In this document: positions 1 through 8,192 of the stretch, one piece after another
Numbering within the stretch: the first letter of the stretch is position 1
Layout of the letters: each line of letters begins with the position of its first letter
NCBI GenBank assembly: GCA_002300355.1
Contig: NSGV01000003.1
Coordinates: 62,001 to 126,000 of the forward strand
Length of the DNA stretch: 64,000 nt
Origin: Streptomyces sp. TLI_235
GTDB lineage: Bacteria; Actinomycetota; Actinomycetes; Streptomycetales; Streptomycetaceae
Direction: 5' to 3'
The notes under the pieces: model-generated
Databases searched by the model: none
Told to the model about the DNA's origin: nothing
What the model saw: only the letters and a program-made list of their open reading frames with translations
Translations under genes and position numbers: made by a program

Positions 1-388
1 TCAACTGACCCACCGCACCCACCCTGGCCTCGGTGGGCGTGCCTTGTCCGGAGTCTGTGCGGACCTCGCGGGCCAGCTCTCCGACGGCCTGCTGTGCGTT
101 GTCAGCAGCCTGCTTGTAGAGGCTCGACGCCCTGGTGGTTGCAACGTGAACCTGTTCGAGCATGGCGCCGGCGGTCTGGAGCGAGTTGAGGAGGTCCTGG
201 TGGGCGGGGGCGTACCACTCGCGGAACGACTCGGCATACGAGTCCCCTTCGCCCCAGGGCTCGCCGAGTGCCGCCAGCGACTTGTTGAACCGCTCGTACA
301 GGACCCGGGCGTCCGTCACGTGGTCCTCAAGGTTCTTCGCGTGCCGGTCGAGGGCGCCCGTGTCGACAGACATGTAGTCAGAGCTCAT
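1..388 (-). CDS. WXG100-like T7SS substrate, 3' end cut by window edge
   Basis: The frame opens at ATG 388 (MSSDYMSVDTGALDRHAK) and is still open at base 1, so the C-terminus lies outside the window; 129 codons are visible. The protein is short and helical, with a central turn containing WGEG, which fits the WXG100 (ESAT-6-like) hairpin exported by type VII secretion. It is the last visible gene of a minus-strand run of WXG proteins, 59 bp after the YbaB-like gene. Family assignment rests on size, the W-G turn, the helical hairpin pattern and context. Confidence 0.65.
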   Translation of the reverse strand, partial: MSSDYMSVDTGALDRHAKNLEDHVTDARVLYERFNKSLAALGEPWGEGDSYAESFREWYAPAHQDLLNSLQTAGAMLEQVHVATTRASSLYKQAADNAQQAVGELAREVRTDSGQGTPTEARVGAVGQL

Positions 389-447
389 GGAGTTCCTTCC
401 TGTGGTGCATCGCGTGGGTCAACGAAAAGTGCCGGGAGGGTGGGCCC

Positions 448-879
448 CTAGTCCTCCTCGTCGTCCGGCGCAGCGGTTCCGCGCCGCCCCCAGCCGGCTG
501 CCGGGTCGAACACGTGGTTCTTCGTCAGTTCGGCGGGGTCGATCCGGCCTGCCATGATGTCGTCGATGTCGAGGCCTGCCGGGGCGAGCGGTGCGGCCAG
601 CGCCTTGGCCTGGTCGAGCACCTGCCTGCGAGCACGCTGGAGGGTGTCCAGCACGATGTGTTCGAGTTCCGAGGGTGCCATCGAGCGGTAACCGTCCGAG
701 TGGAACTTCAGGGCCGTCACCTCGCCCTGGGCGCCGACGGTCACGGTCAGCAGGTGCTGGGCCGAGGTCACGGAGACGGACAGCTGCTGCATCTTCTGAT
801 GCATCGCGGAGAACTCGGCCATCCGACTCTCGACCCGCTGGCGGATCTCGTCGAGGTCCAGGGTGGGGAAATCATCCAT
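448..879 (-). CDS. YbaB/EbfC-family nucleoid-associated-like protein
   Basis: The 143-aa protein starts MDDFPTLDLDEIRQRVESRM and carries a coiled N-terminal helix, a short beta segment (VTVGAQGEVTALKF) and a second long helix, the usual YbaB/EbfC order. Known members are dimeric DNA-binding proteins of about 100 residues; here an acidic tail ending PDDEED adds about 40. YbaB-like genes recur in actinobacterial ESX loci, where their role is unclear. It lies 25 bp after the 703-aa WXG protein and is probably co-transcribed with it. Confidence in the fold is good; a secretion-related function is inferred from position only. Confidence 0.7.
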   Translation of the reverse strand: MDDFPTLDLDEIRQRVESRMAEFSAMHQKMQQLSVSVTSAQHLLTVTVGAQGEVTALKFHSDGYRSMAPSELEHIVLDTLQRARRQVLDQAKALAAPLAPAGLDIDDIMAGRIDPAELTKNHVFDPAAGWGRRGTAAPDDEED

Positions 880-904
880 GAGGGTGCTCTTTCTGCTGCT
901 GTGG

Positions 905-3016
905 TCATCGCTGGGTGGGGCGTCCTATGACGCCGTCGGTTGCGTCCTGTTCGGCGGCCCCCCACACGTCCTCGTCCTCCAGGAGCCAGGTGGTGCGTTC
1001 CCGTTCCCCTCCACCGGGTCGCTGTCCTTGCCCCATTCCGCCCATCGGCGGCATGTAGGGCATGCCACCGTAGGTGCCGGCTGCGCCCGGTGCCCCGGGT
1101 GCGCCCGCGAGGCGGCCGGCCGCCCCCAGGGCGCCAGCCTCGGCGGCGGCGGTTCGGGCGGCCAGTGTGCCGGCGCCTGCCTCCGCCGCTGCGGTCCGGG
1201 CGCCGATGGCCCCCGCACCGCCGCCCTGGAACTTCGGCGAGGAGGGCAGTCCGGGCTCGCCCAGAGCCCCGACTCGGGCCTCCTGGCGTGCCGCCGCGGT
1301 CAGCGCCGAGACCTTCGGGTCCTTGGCCAGTAGATTGGCGAACTCCTGCTGGAGCGGGTCGGTCTTCGCGGACTTGAGGAACGAGGACGGCCCGGGCACC
1401 GCCGTGTCCTCCAGAGCCGAGAATGCGGGGGGCTTGATCGAAGGCGTCTTCGGTGCTCCGGACGGCGCACCGATCCGGCCGGTCGGAAGGCCCGCCCTGT
1501 CGAGGTCCGACAGGTCCAGGCCAGGCCCCGCGGGAAATGCCGTGGCCCGCGGAGCCGACGAGGCCGTACGAGACACCGCCGTCGGCCCGAGCAACGGCAT
1601 CAACGGCATTCCGGGGGCGCCGGCATCCGACGGCCCACCGGTGGACCCTCCCGCGCCGGATCCGGCCGATCCGAACCCGCCTCCGAGGTCTCCCAGGCTC
1701 GGCGACGAGGGCACCGCACCGCTCCCCGACCTTGCGTCTCCGGCTCCACCCGCATCCGGGCCACCGACCGGAAGGGCACCTGCATCAAATCCTGGCGTAC
1801 CTGCTGGTCCCAGACCCCCACCGGCGGCGCCGAGACCCCCACTTCCGGCACCCAGGTCCCCCAGGCTCGGAGGCGGGGGCACCGAACCAGCCTCACCAGC
1901 CCCACCAGTCCCACCGCCGCCGAAATCGCCCGGGCTTGGCGGGGAAGCCACCCCGCCCTCGCTCGCCCCACCAGCTCCGCCGCCAAGGTCCCCCATGCTC
2001 GGCGGAGCGGGCACCCCGCCCTCGGCCTGCCCCAGGCCACTGCCACCGCCACCGGTGCCGAGAGCGCCGCCACTACCGGCACCCAGGTCTCCGAGACTCG
2101 GCGGCGGGGGCACCGCACCGGCCTCGCCTGTCCCACCGCCCCCGCCACCACCGGAACCGCCATCGCCAAGGCCTTTGAGCAGGTCGTCAAGCTTGCTGCT
2201 GTCAGGATTGGAGGTGCTGGTGTCCAGATTCTTGAGCAGGTCATTGGTGTCCAGCGACGGCGGGGTGGGCGGCGGCGGCACCTTGCTGAGGTCTGGGCTG
2301 CCGGTGCCGCCGAGTCCACCGCCGGTGAGGTTCACGTCCTCCAGGGTCTGGGTGTTGGCGATCTCCGTGCGGTACACGGTGGCTAGCTGGTTCAGCTGGT
2401 CGCGCATGGCCTGCGTCAGCGGTTCGGCGATGGTGGGGAAGTCGCCGACCCGGTAGTACGTCGTGCCATTGATGGTCTCCACCGGGGGAAAGTGCTCACG
2501 GGTCGCCCAAGGCGCTTTGCCGAACTCGTAGTTCTTCCTTTGCAGCGGGCTCAGAGAATCCCACCAATGGGCGAGCGCCGCACAGGACCGCTCCCACATA
2601 GTGAGGACGTTGTCCTTCACCTGGGAAAGCACCGCACCCGTGTTGTTGAAGCTGCTCTGGTGGTTATAGAGCTCGTCGGCGTGTGCCATCAGTACCGAGT
2701 TGGCCTGGCTGAGCATCTGGCTGAAGCCGTCGGCCGCCGGGCCCGCCCACCAGTCGCCCCGATTCACCTGGAAGACCAGGTGGTTGATGGACTGGTGGGT
2801 ATCTGCCATGGCGGCGCCTGTGTCACCGATCGCAGTTGCGGCCCGGAACAGGCTCTGCGGATCCGGCACACTCGACTGAGCGCCCGCCATGTCCTTCGTC
2901 GGATCGTAGGTGGCCTTCGACTGCCCGGTGAAGACATGGAGGATCTGCCTGAAGTCCCAGGTCCCGTAGTCCGGGTTGTCTCCGGGAATGTCGTAATCGT
3001 GCTCGGGATCGCCCAC
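905..3016 (-). CDS. Large WXG100/PPE-like protein with PPPPSLGDLG repeats
   Basis: A 703-aa protein with a GTG start preceded by an AGGA site. Residues about 50-180 form a helical domain with a WWAGPAA turn, matching the WXG motif of T7SS substrates, followed by WWDSLSP. Residues about 230-450 are a low-complexity Gly/Pro region with repeated PPPPSLGDLG or close variants separated by glycine runs. The C-terminal 250 residues are Ala/Gly-rich with a Met/Pro stretch and a charged end. No catalytic domain is recognised. In Mycobacterium, PE/PPE proteins combine a secreted helical head with a Gly-rich tail; this has the same architecture but is not a canonical PPE protein. A secreted or surface role is inferred. 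Confidence 0.6.
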   Translation of the reverse strand: MGDPEHDYDIPGDNPDYGTWDFRQILHVFTGQSKATYDPTKDMAGAQSSVPDPQSLFRAATAIGDTGAAMADTHQSINHLVFQVNRGDWWAGPAADGFSQMLSQANSVLMAHADELYNHQSSFNNTGAVLSQVKDNVLTMWERSCAALAHWWDSLSPLQRKNYEFGKAPWATREHFPPVETINGTTYYRVGDFPTIAEPLTQAMRDQLNQLATVYRTEIANTQTLEDVNLTGGGLGGTGSPDLSKVPPPPTPPSLDTNDLLKNLDTSTSNPDSSKLDDLLKGLGDGGSGGGGGGGTGEAGAVPPPPSLGDLGAGSGGALGTGGGGSGLGQAEGGVPAPPSMGDLGGGAGGASEGGVASPPSPGDFGGGGTGGAGEAGSVPPPPSLGDLGAGSGGLGAAGGGLGPAGTPGFDAGALPVGGPDAGGAGDARSGSGAVPSSPSLGDLGGGFGSAGSGAGGSTGGPSDAGAPGMPLMPLLGPTAVSRTASSAPRATAFPAGPGLDLSDLDRAGLPTGRIGAPSGAPKTPSIKPPAFSALEDTAVPGPSSFLKSAKTDPLQQEFANLLAKDPKVSALTAAARQEARVGALGEPGLPSSPKFQGGGAGAIGARTAAAEAGAGTLAARTAAAEAGALGAAGRLAGAPGAPGAAGTYGGMPYMPPMGGMGQGQRPGGGERERTTWLLEDEDVWGAAEQDATDGVIGRPTQR
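1670..2150 (-). repeat. In-frame repeats coding PPPPSLGDLG units
   Basis: Within the 703-aa gene, at least six imperfect copies of a PPxPSxGDLG coding unit are spaced by glycine-rich linkers of 20-30 residues. The copies vary at the DNA level but share the phrase for SLGDLG. The array is coding and in frame, so it is a protein repeat rather than a non-coding satellite. Confidence 0.7.
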
Positions 3017-3104
3017 CGTTCCTGCCTTTCACCATCGTCGCAGAAGCCCCCGGCCGGATGCCCGCAACCGTAGACACCGGACCCGGGTGCTTGAGGAGGC
3101 CTTG

Positions 3105-4301
3105 TCAGGCCGCCGGCGGAAGACGGCCCGGGTCGCCGAGCGGGCCAGCGGTGGACGGCTGAGGCAAGTCGGACTCCCAGTTCTGTCCGCCGTCCCAGGC
3201 GGATACCTGCTCGTGAACCGAGTCGTTCGCAGCCCCGCCGCCCGCGTTTGCTCCGGACGAGTCGCTACCCGAACCCCCTCCGCCCCCCGAGGTGCCGGTG
3301 CTGGATCCCGAACCGAGGGACAGGCCTGAGGAGAAGCTGCCGATGATGGGGGTCAGATCCTGCACCAGGTGCTTGTTCAGTTCCTCGGTAGTGGAGTACT
3401 TGTGGGCCAGCTCGGTGAGCTTGGTGGCCACCTTGTCCAGCTGTTCGCGGACCCGGTGCACGTTGCTGACCACGTCCTTGACCCGGCCGTCGCGGCCGGA
3501 GCCGATGTGTTTCTTCAGATCGTCGCCGTCCTGGAAGGCCCCGGGCCGCGTGCTGTTGACGCCCGCGAGCCCGTGCTCGACGTTGTGCAGAGGGCCGGCG
3601 CAGTCCCGTAGTTGCTTGGCGAATCTGAGGATCATGTCGGGGGTGACCACCACACCGTTGGGCCCCGCCCCGCTCCCGGTCGGTGCCGGCGGCTGCCATC
3701 CGTCGTGTGCCGGGTCGGTGCGGTGCGGGGACCACGAGCTGCTGTCCGTACCGCCGTTGTTGGTGGACAACGTCGAGGAGTCACTGCCCTTGCCGTGGTC
3801 GGCGCTGTTGCCGTCGTGCGCTCCGGTCGAGGTGTAGGCGGGCAGGCTGCCGGTGCTGGACCCCGTGTTCGAGTCGGCGGGCTTGCCGGTGCCTGTGACA
3901 GCGCTTTTGAGGTCAGGCCCCGCTCCGGTCTTGGGCTCAGCGGCCAACGGCACCGTGGACCCCACGACCAGCGTCGCTGGAACCGGCTCGTTTGTCTGCT
4001 GTACGCCCGGCTCGGGGGCCGGCGCCGTACTCCCCACGGGGAGAGTCGCCGCAACCGGCACGTCGGGCTGTCGCGGTGCGAGAGCCTGCGTGATGGCGCT
4101 GGCGGCGGGAATCTGCTCACCGTGCTCCGGCCCCGACGGCGGCACCAGGTGGGAGGAGACCGCAGATCCGGGCACCGCCGCGTTCCCCGACTGACCCTCC
4201 GGCGGCACAGGAGGACCCCACACCGCCGCGTTCCCCGACTGACCCTCCGGCGGCACAGGGGGTTTCCACGCCGGCGGCACCGGAGGCTTCCACGGACTCA
4301 T
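3105..4301 (-). CDS. Pro-rich protein with C-terminal WXG100-like helical domain
   Basis: The start is taken at ATG 4301 (MSPWKPPVPPAW) because AGGAG sits 6-7 nt upstream; an ATG 18 nt earlier has no such site. The 398-aa protein begins with tandem repeats containing PPVPPEGQSGNAAV, continues through a long Ser/Thr/Gly/Pro region, and has a helical domain at about residues 205-325 (VVVTPDMILRFAKQL to LTPIIGSF), ending in a Gly/Ser-rich tail. The helical part resembles ESX-associated hairpin proteins but lacks a clear W-x-G. It sits between the EsxAB terminator and the 703-aa gene. Function unknown; probably a T7SS substrate or partner. Confidence 0.55.
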   Translation of the reverse strand: MSPWKPPVPPAWKPPVPPEGQSGNAAVWGPPVPPEGQSGNAAVPGSAVSSHLVPPSGPEHGEQIPAASAITQALAPRQPDVPVAATLPVGSTAPAPEPGVQQTNEPVPATLVVGSTVPLAAEPKTGAGPDLKSAVTGTGKPADSNTGSSTGSLPAYTSTGAHDGNSADHGKGSDSSTLSTNNGGTDSSSWSPHRTDPAHDGWQPPAPTGSGAGPNGVVVTPDMILRFAKQLRDCAGPLHNVEHGLAGVNSTRPGAFQDGDDLKKHIGSGRDGRVKDVVSNVHRVREQLDKVATKLTELAHKYSTTEELNKHLVQDLTPIIGSFSSGLSLGSGSSTGTSGGGGGSGSDSSGANAGGGAANDSVHEQVSAWDGGQNWESDLPQPSTAGPLGDPGRLPPAA

Positions 4302-4394
4302 CCGGCTCCTCCGTCCCATGTTCTGTCATGCGATTCCATGACTTCGCTCCTCGTTGTGATGGACCGTCACATCTGCCTGAGGCCGGCCCCGCTC

Positions 4395-4432
4395 GGCGGC
4401 GTCCCGGACACCATGGCGTCCGGGACGCCGCC
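4395..4432 (-). terminator. 15-bp-stem hairpin after esxB
   Basis: The arms GGCGGCGTCCCGGAC (4395-4409) and GTCCGGGACGCCGCC (4418-4432) are perfect inverted copies around an 8-nt loop. The hairpin begins 18 nt after the EsxB-like stop codon in the direction of transcription. There is no long T tract, which is usual in high-GC actinobacteria. It would insulate the EsxAB transcript from the 398-aa gene. Confidence 0.75.
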
Positions 4433-4449
4433 CCTCCACTGCGCCAGGG

Positions 4450-4749
4450 TCAGCGGCCGAAGGTGAACATGCTCGCGTTCGACCGTTCGACGCTCTGGGT
4501 GTTGTGGAAGACGTTCTCCAGCGTCCTGCCCGAGTTGGCCAGGGCGGCCTCGAGGCGGGCGCAGGCGTCGTTCCAGTCCTTCTGCTTGATCTCGTAGTTC
4601 TGCACGGCGTCGCCGGACCAGTGGGCGACCAGCTGCTTGACGTTGCCCTCCAGCTGGCTCAGCTGCTGGCGGATGTCGTTGGTGGCCTTGCGGAGGTCGG
4701 CGACGACGGTCTCCACCTCGCCGAACTTCATGCTGTACTGGGCGGTCAT
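4450..4749 (-). CDS. esxB: WXG100 protein, EsxB (CFP-10)-like
   Basis: A 99-aa protein starting MTAQYSMKFGEVETVVADLR. Two helices flank the turn HWSGDA, the W-x-G signature of WXG100 proteins, and the length matches the family. WXG100 proteins form helical-hairpin dimers exported by the EccC-powered type VII system. The gene follows the EsxA-like gene by 47 bp, forming the usual EsxA/EsxB pair, and is followed by a strong terminator. Which partner is A or B is not certain from sequence alone. Confidence 0.85.
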   Translation of the reverse strand: MTAQYSMKFGEVETVVADLRKATNDIRQQLSQLEGNVKQLVAHWSGDAVQNYEIKQKDWNDACARLEAALANSGRTLENVFHNTQSVERSNASMFTFGR

Positions 4750-4796
4750 CGGTACCTTCTCTGGGATGGGGAGTGGGGTGGCAGGCCGGAACGGTC

Positions 4797-5114
4797 CTAG
4801 AGGGAGAAGTTGCTCTGCATCGTGGCGATGGCCTGCAGGTTGCTCGAGTTGCCGCTCTCGTACTGCCGGATGCTGGTGTTGAGGATGTTCACCATGTCGC
4901 CGAGGTCCGTGTAGATGCGGTTGAACTGGGTGCTCCACTCGACCATCAGCTGCTGGTACTGCTTGGCCACCTCACCGGTCCAGCCGCTGGTGAGCACGGC
5001 CAGCTGGGAATCGACGTTGCGCAGGACGTTCTGGAGGCCGCTCTCGGTCTCCTGGAACCGGCCCACCGCCGTGCGCATGGCGTTGGTGTCGACGAAGTTG
5101 AAGTTTGCGGGCAC
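4797..5114 (-). CDS. esxA: WXG100 protein, EsxA (ESAT-6)-like
   Basis: The start is placed at GTG 5114 (VPANFNFVDTNAMRTAV), with GAGGCGG upstream. The ATG at 5153 would add 13 residues, has no ribosome site and exceeds the family length. The resulting 105-aa protein has two helices around SGWTGEVAKQY, a clear WXG turn. It is expected to pair with the neighbouring EsxB-like protein and leave the cell through T7SS. It lies downstream of the M28 peptidase gene after a gap of about 120 bp, which may hold its own promoter. Confidence 0.85.
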   Translation of the reverse strand: MPANFNFVDTNAMRTAVGRFQETESGLQNVLRNVDSQLAVLTSGWTGEVAKQYQQLMVEWSTQFNRIYTDLGDMVNILNTSIRQYESGNSSNLQAIATMQSNFSL

Positions 5115-5236
5115 GAGTACCGCCTCTTGTCTCGGAGTGAGGGGGATGCGCATGGCTGTGGCCCCCCTGTTCGGGTCACACGCTAGGAGGCAGGAATACT
5201 GCTAAACAGGGCCTGCGGGCTCATTTCGAGCACTAC

Positions 5237-6724
5237 TCAGAGCTGGCTCTTGGGGATGGTGCTCAGCGAGCTGGCCACCCCGTAGGAGAACGCGACGCCG
5301 CGGTTCCACTGTGTGCGGTCGATCTCGGTGTTGACCACGTCGCCGGTGTCGATCTGCACGAGGCGGTGCGGCGAGTTGATCGTCTGGATGGTCGGGACGC
5401 CGGCCTGGTTGAGCGCCGTGCCCTCGCCGAAGAGGTCGCCGCCGGCCCCGGGCGTCAGGACCTTGGTCCGCCGGAAGTCGGCGTAGCGGGAGGCGTTGGC
5501 CGAGAGGTTCTGCAGCGCGGGGATCGCGGTGGCCACGTGGACGTGGGGTTCCGTCAGGCCCGTGCTGACGTAGGCGTCCCCCTGTTCGACCCACTGGCGG
5601 GCGCCGAGGTGCTCCACGGTGAAGCCCGCGACGGCCTTCGCCATCAGGTCCGGCCGGGTCTCCACGAACAGCTGAGTGCTCTTCAGTCCGCCGGCTCCCT
5701 GCAGGTAGTGGCCGGTCGCGTAGACGAAGGCGTAGGTCCGCGGTCGCTTGTTCCTCGGCACGCTCGCCAGCTGTCGGGCCATGGCCCTCAGGACGACGCC
5801 GCCGTTCTCCTCGATGGCGTTCTGCCCGTCGGTGTGGGTGTTCAGGATGACCACGTCGTCGCTCGCCCCGGGAACCACCGTGACCAGCATGTCGGTGCTC
5901 TCCGCGTACTGGTTGGCCGTGAGCGTGAGCGTCGCGTTCACGGTCCCCGACATGGCGGCGGAGCGCACCGGGGCGCCAGCGACCCGATCGAGCATGACCG
6001 CCGGAAGGCCCTGGATCGGCAGGGCGTCAGGGATCCACTGGTTCGCGGTGAAGCCGGGCGAGGAGTCGACCAGCATGACGGCGCCTATCGCACCGGCCTG
6101 CCTGACGGCGTCGAGGCTGGGGAACGGTGTCGCCCAGGCGAAGCTGATCGGCTCGGTCGGCTGGAACGTGCCGTCCGGGTCGTAGATGCTGACGACCTGA
6201 GGGTCGAATGCCGCGAACGGGTACTCGATGAGCGAACCGATCTCGAAGACCGCGATGTTGCCGTTGAGGTCGGCGGCGGCGATCTCCTGGGGCGTCCCGG
6301 AGTTGACGTAGACCAGCCTGCCGGTGGCACCGCTCGGGGCGGTCTGTCCCGAGTAGGGGTAGAAGCTCGCGACGGTCACGGGGCCGGGCGTCGGCCCGTC
6401 GTTCATGGCGAGGGCCTTGCCGGTGCACTCCCAGCGGGTGAAGTACTGCGTCGTGCGCTGGACAGTCAGACCGGCCTGCTGCATGCCCTGGGCCAGCCAG
6501 TCGATGTACTGGTGATGGGCCGGTGACCCGGTGAGGCGCGGGCCGAAGCCGACCATGGTGTTCAGGTCTGCCCACAGGTCGGGGCACTGCATGCTGGCGA
6601 GCGGGCCAGTGGGCGACCAGGTGGAGGGCGTGGGGGTGAGCGCCCACCCCTTTCCGGTCCCGATCAGGGTGGCAGCGGATGCGGCGCCTGCGGTCGTCAG
6701 GAAGGAACGACGGGTCAGGTTCAT
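5237..6724 (-). CDS. Tat-exported M28-family zinc peptidase
   Basis: The 495-aa protein has a twin-arginine signal (TRRSFLTTAGAASAA, residues 4-18). A protease-associated-type insert covers about residues 130-250. The M28 core contains NTHTDGQN (His297, Asp299) and IEENGG (Glu305/306), the metal and catalytic residues of the aminopeptidase Y/M28 family, and a later VEHLG that supplies another expected acidic/His position. It should fold in the cytoplasm, cross by Tat and act outside. It is transcribed towards esxAB. A second, broken copy lies at 42.8-44.4 kb. The natural substrate is unknown. Confidence 0.85.
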   Translation of the reverse strand: MNLTRRSFLTTAGAASAATLIGTGKGWALTPTPSTWSPTGPLASMQCPDLWADLNTMVGFGPRLTGSPAHHQYIDWLAQGMQQAGLTVQRTTQYFTRWECTGKALAMNDGPTPGPVTVASFYPYSGQTAPSGATGRLVYVNSGTPQEIAAADLNGNIAVFEIGSLIEYPFAAFDPQVVSIYDPDGTFQPTEPISFAWATPFPSLDAVRQAGAIGAVMLVDSSPGFTANQWIPDALPIQGLPAVMLDRVAGAPVRSAAMSGTVNATLTLTANQYAESTDMLVTVVPGASDDVVILNTHTDGQNAIEENGGVVLRAMARQLASVPRNKRPRTYAFVYATGHYLQGAGGLKSTQLFVETRPDLMAKAVAGFTVEHLGARQWVEQGDAYVSTGLTEPHVHVATAIPALQNLSANASRYADFRRTKVLTPGAGGDLFGEGTALNQAGVPTIQTINSPHRLVQIDTGDVVNTEIDRTQWNRGVAFSYGVASSLSTIPKSQL

Positions 6725-6975
6725 GGCGTTCTCCCGGTGGAGGTGTGGGTGGAATCCAGACCTTCCGCGGAGAACGGAATCTCACAGGCGCAATTGCATG
6801 ATTGCCGGACTGCCCGTCAACTGCGTTCTATCGCAGGGAGAATCGACGATGCCCGTGAATGCCGCGGGAAGGTGGCCGAATCCTATCCACCCCCCGTCCG
6901 GCAGAACATGAGCCCGCAGACCCAACCAGGTCGCAGGCGGACACAGCCCCCGTCGAATACACCTATTTCACGCTG

Positions 6976-7629
6976 TCACGGCGTGACATAGGGCAGCAGG
7001 TAGCGCTTGGTGAGAACCCGAAGCTCCTGCACGACCACCTCGTCGTAGGGCTCGCCCTGAAACGCCAAGTCCAGCAGCCTGGTGACGGTCTCCGATATCA
7101 CGAGGGCGATCGCACCCGCACGGGCACGCTCCATCTCCGGATTCCTTGCACAGATCGCGTCCGCAATGAAGCCGGCCGAGCGCCGGGTCGACTGCTGGTC
7201 CAGCTCGCGCAGCTCGGGAACGGCCTGCAGTGCGCGACGCAGATCGGCGCCGCCGGGGACTTCAACCCTCAACCGGACGAATCCGTCGATGGCGGCGTCG
7301 ATCAACGTGTCCCAGTCGCCGCTCTCGGCGAATCCACTCAGCTGCTCTGCCAGGAATTGCCCCCGCAGGTCCTCGAAACGGGCCGACAGCTCCTGCACGA
7401 TCGCCATCTTGTCCGGGAAGTAGGCGTAGAGGCTGGAGATGTTCACCTGCGCCCGGGCCGCGATGGCATTGGTGTTCAGGGCGGGCAGTCCCGCTTCCAC
7501 GAGGATTTCCGTCGCAGCCTGAAGGATCTTCTCGATCGTGCGGCGCGACCTAGCCTGCACCGGTGTCCGCCGCCGGAGCTGGGGGAACCCTTCGAGGGGG
7601 GCTGGGGACGAAGCTGACATGCTCACCAT
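6976..7629 (-). CDS. TetR-family transcriptional regulator
   Basis: A 217-aa protein. Residues about 20-70 (RSRRTIEKILQAATEIL to SLYAYFPDK) carry the TetR helix-turn-helix, including the typical SSLYxYFPDK ending. The rest is a helical ligand-binding domain of normal size. The first ATG (7629) is used; an ATG three codons later (7620) is also possible. The same frame stays open far upstream, but that stretch overlaps another gene and is not coding. A near-consensus promoter and a perfect 8-2-8 palindrome lie 120-160 bp upstream, which suggests autoregulation. Ligand unknown. Confidence 0.85.
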   Translation of the reverse strand: MVSMSASSPAPLEGFPQLRRRTPVQARSRRTIEKILQAATEILVEAGLPALNTNAIAARAQVNISSLYAYFPDKMAIVQELSARFEDLRGQFLAEQLSGFAESGDWDTLIDAAIDGFVRLRVEVPGGADLRRALQAVPELRELDQQSTRRSAGFIADAICARNPEMERARAGAIALVISETVTRLLDLAFQGEPYDEVVVQELRVLTKRYLLPYVTP

Positions 7630-7747
7630 GGTGCCAGTAGCGCCGCGTTCAACCAATGACTCCACACCGTTGCGCGGACACTTCAAGGGCAGGTCCCGCC
7701 CTCGCAGGTCCACAGCGCGAAATGTAAGTAATAGCTTTGATACTTCT

Positions 7748-7776
7748 GTTATAGATCGGCTCCGGATGAGTGTCAA
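7748..7776 (-). promoter_or_regulatory. Near-consensus housekeeping promoter for the TetR gene
   Basis: Read on the minus strand there is TTGACA (complement of 7771-7776), a 17-bp spacer and TATAAC (complement of 7748-7753). This is an unusually good vegetative-type match for such a GC-rich genome. Transcription would begin near 7741 and give a leader of about 110 nt before the TetR start. The -35 box overlaps the palindrome at 7772-7789. Confidence 0.7.
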
Positions 7777-7789
7777 GCTCCAGCTTGAC
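7772..7789. promoter_or_regulatory. Perfect 18-bp palindrome, likely TetR operator
   Basis: GTCAAGCT-CC-AGCTTGAC has 8-bp perfect arms around 2 bp. It overlaps the -35 box of the TetR promoter and the last codons of the upstream membrane-protein gene, whose TGA is inside the palindrome. A second, weaker dyad (AAGTA...TACTT, 7726-7745) covers the expected transcription start. Repressor binding at either would block the promoter. Confidence 0.55.
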
Positions 7790-8192
7790 GGGCGGCGGCC
7801 CGGGCGGCCAGCAGCCCGCCGGCGGCGGCGCAGGCGGTGCACAGCGGCAGGTCGGTGTACAGGGCACGCAGGACATCCGCCGGTGCCGCGGTGAGCGCCA
7901 GCGCGACTCCCGGATACAGCGCCCAGCCGAGCAGCCCGCCTGCGCCGGCCGCTGCCGCGACCCGGCCGCTGCCCGCGTCGGCAGCGCACAGGGAGGCAGC
8001 CCCCACGAACCCGGCCAACACGCCCACCGCGCCTTCGAGCATCACGGCGAGGACCTCGAGCGCAGTGAGTCCGATCGCGTACAGCCACCAGCCGGATGTC
8101 GCCCGAAGCCCCCAGGTGAGGGCGAACGCGACGGGCGCGGTGACCATCGCGACACGCAGCACCGCCTTGGCCGCTGGTCGCAGCCGGGTCAT
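7773..8192 (-). CDS. Small integral membrane protein
   Basis: A 139-aa, Ala/Gly/Leu-rich protein with about four hydrophobic segments, starting MTRLRPAAKAVLRVAMV and ending RQAGA. Its start overlaps the stop of the lipoprotein gene by the ATGA arrangement (8189-8192), so the two are translationally coupled. No family is recognised. The pairing suggests that the two act together at the membrane. Its last codons overlap the -35 region and palindrome controlling the TetR gene. Confidence 0.6.
   Translation of the reverse strand: MTRLRPAAKAVLRVAMVTAPVAFALTWGLRATSGWWLYAIGLTALEVLAVMLEGAVGVLAGFVGAASLCAADAGSGRVAAAAGAGGLLGWALYPGVALALTAAPADVLRALYTDLPLCTACAAAGGLLAARAAARQAGA

Noticed and set aside
1074..2456. 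460-codon plus-strand frame rich in Pro
   Set aside because: Antisense of the Gly/Pro repeats in the 703-aa WXG protein; both strands of such repeats stay open.
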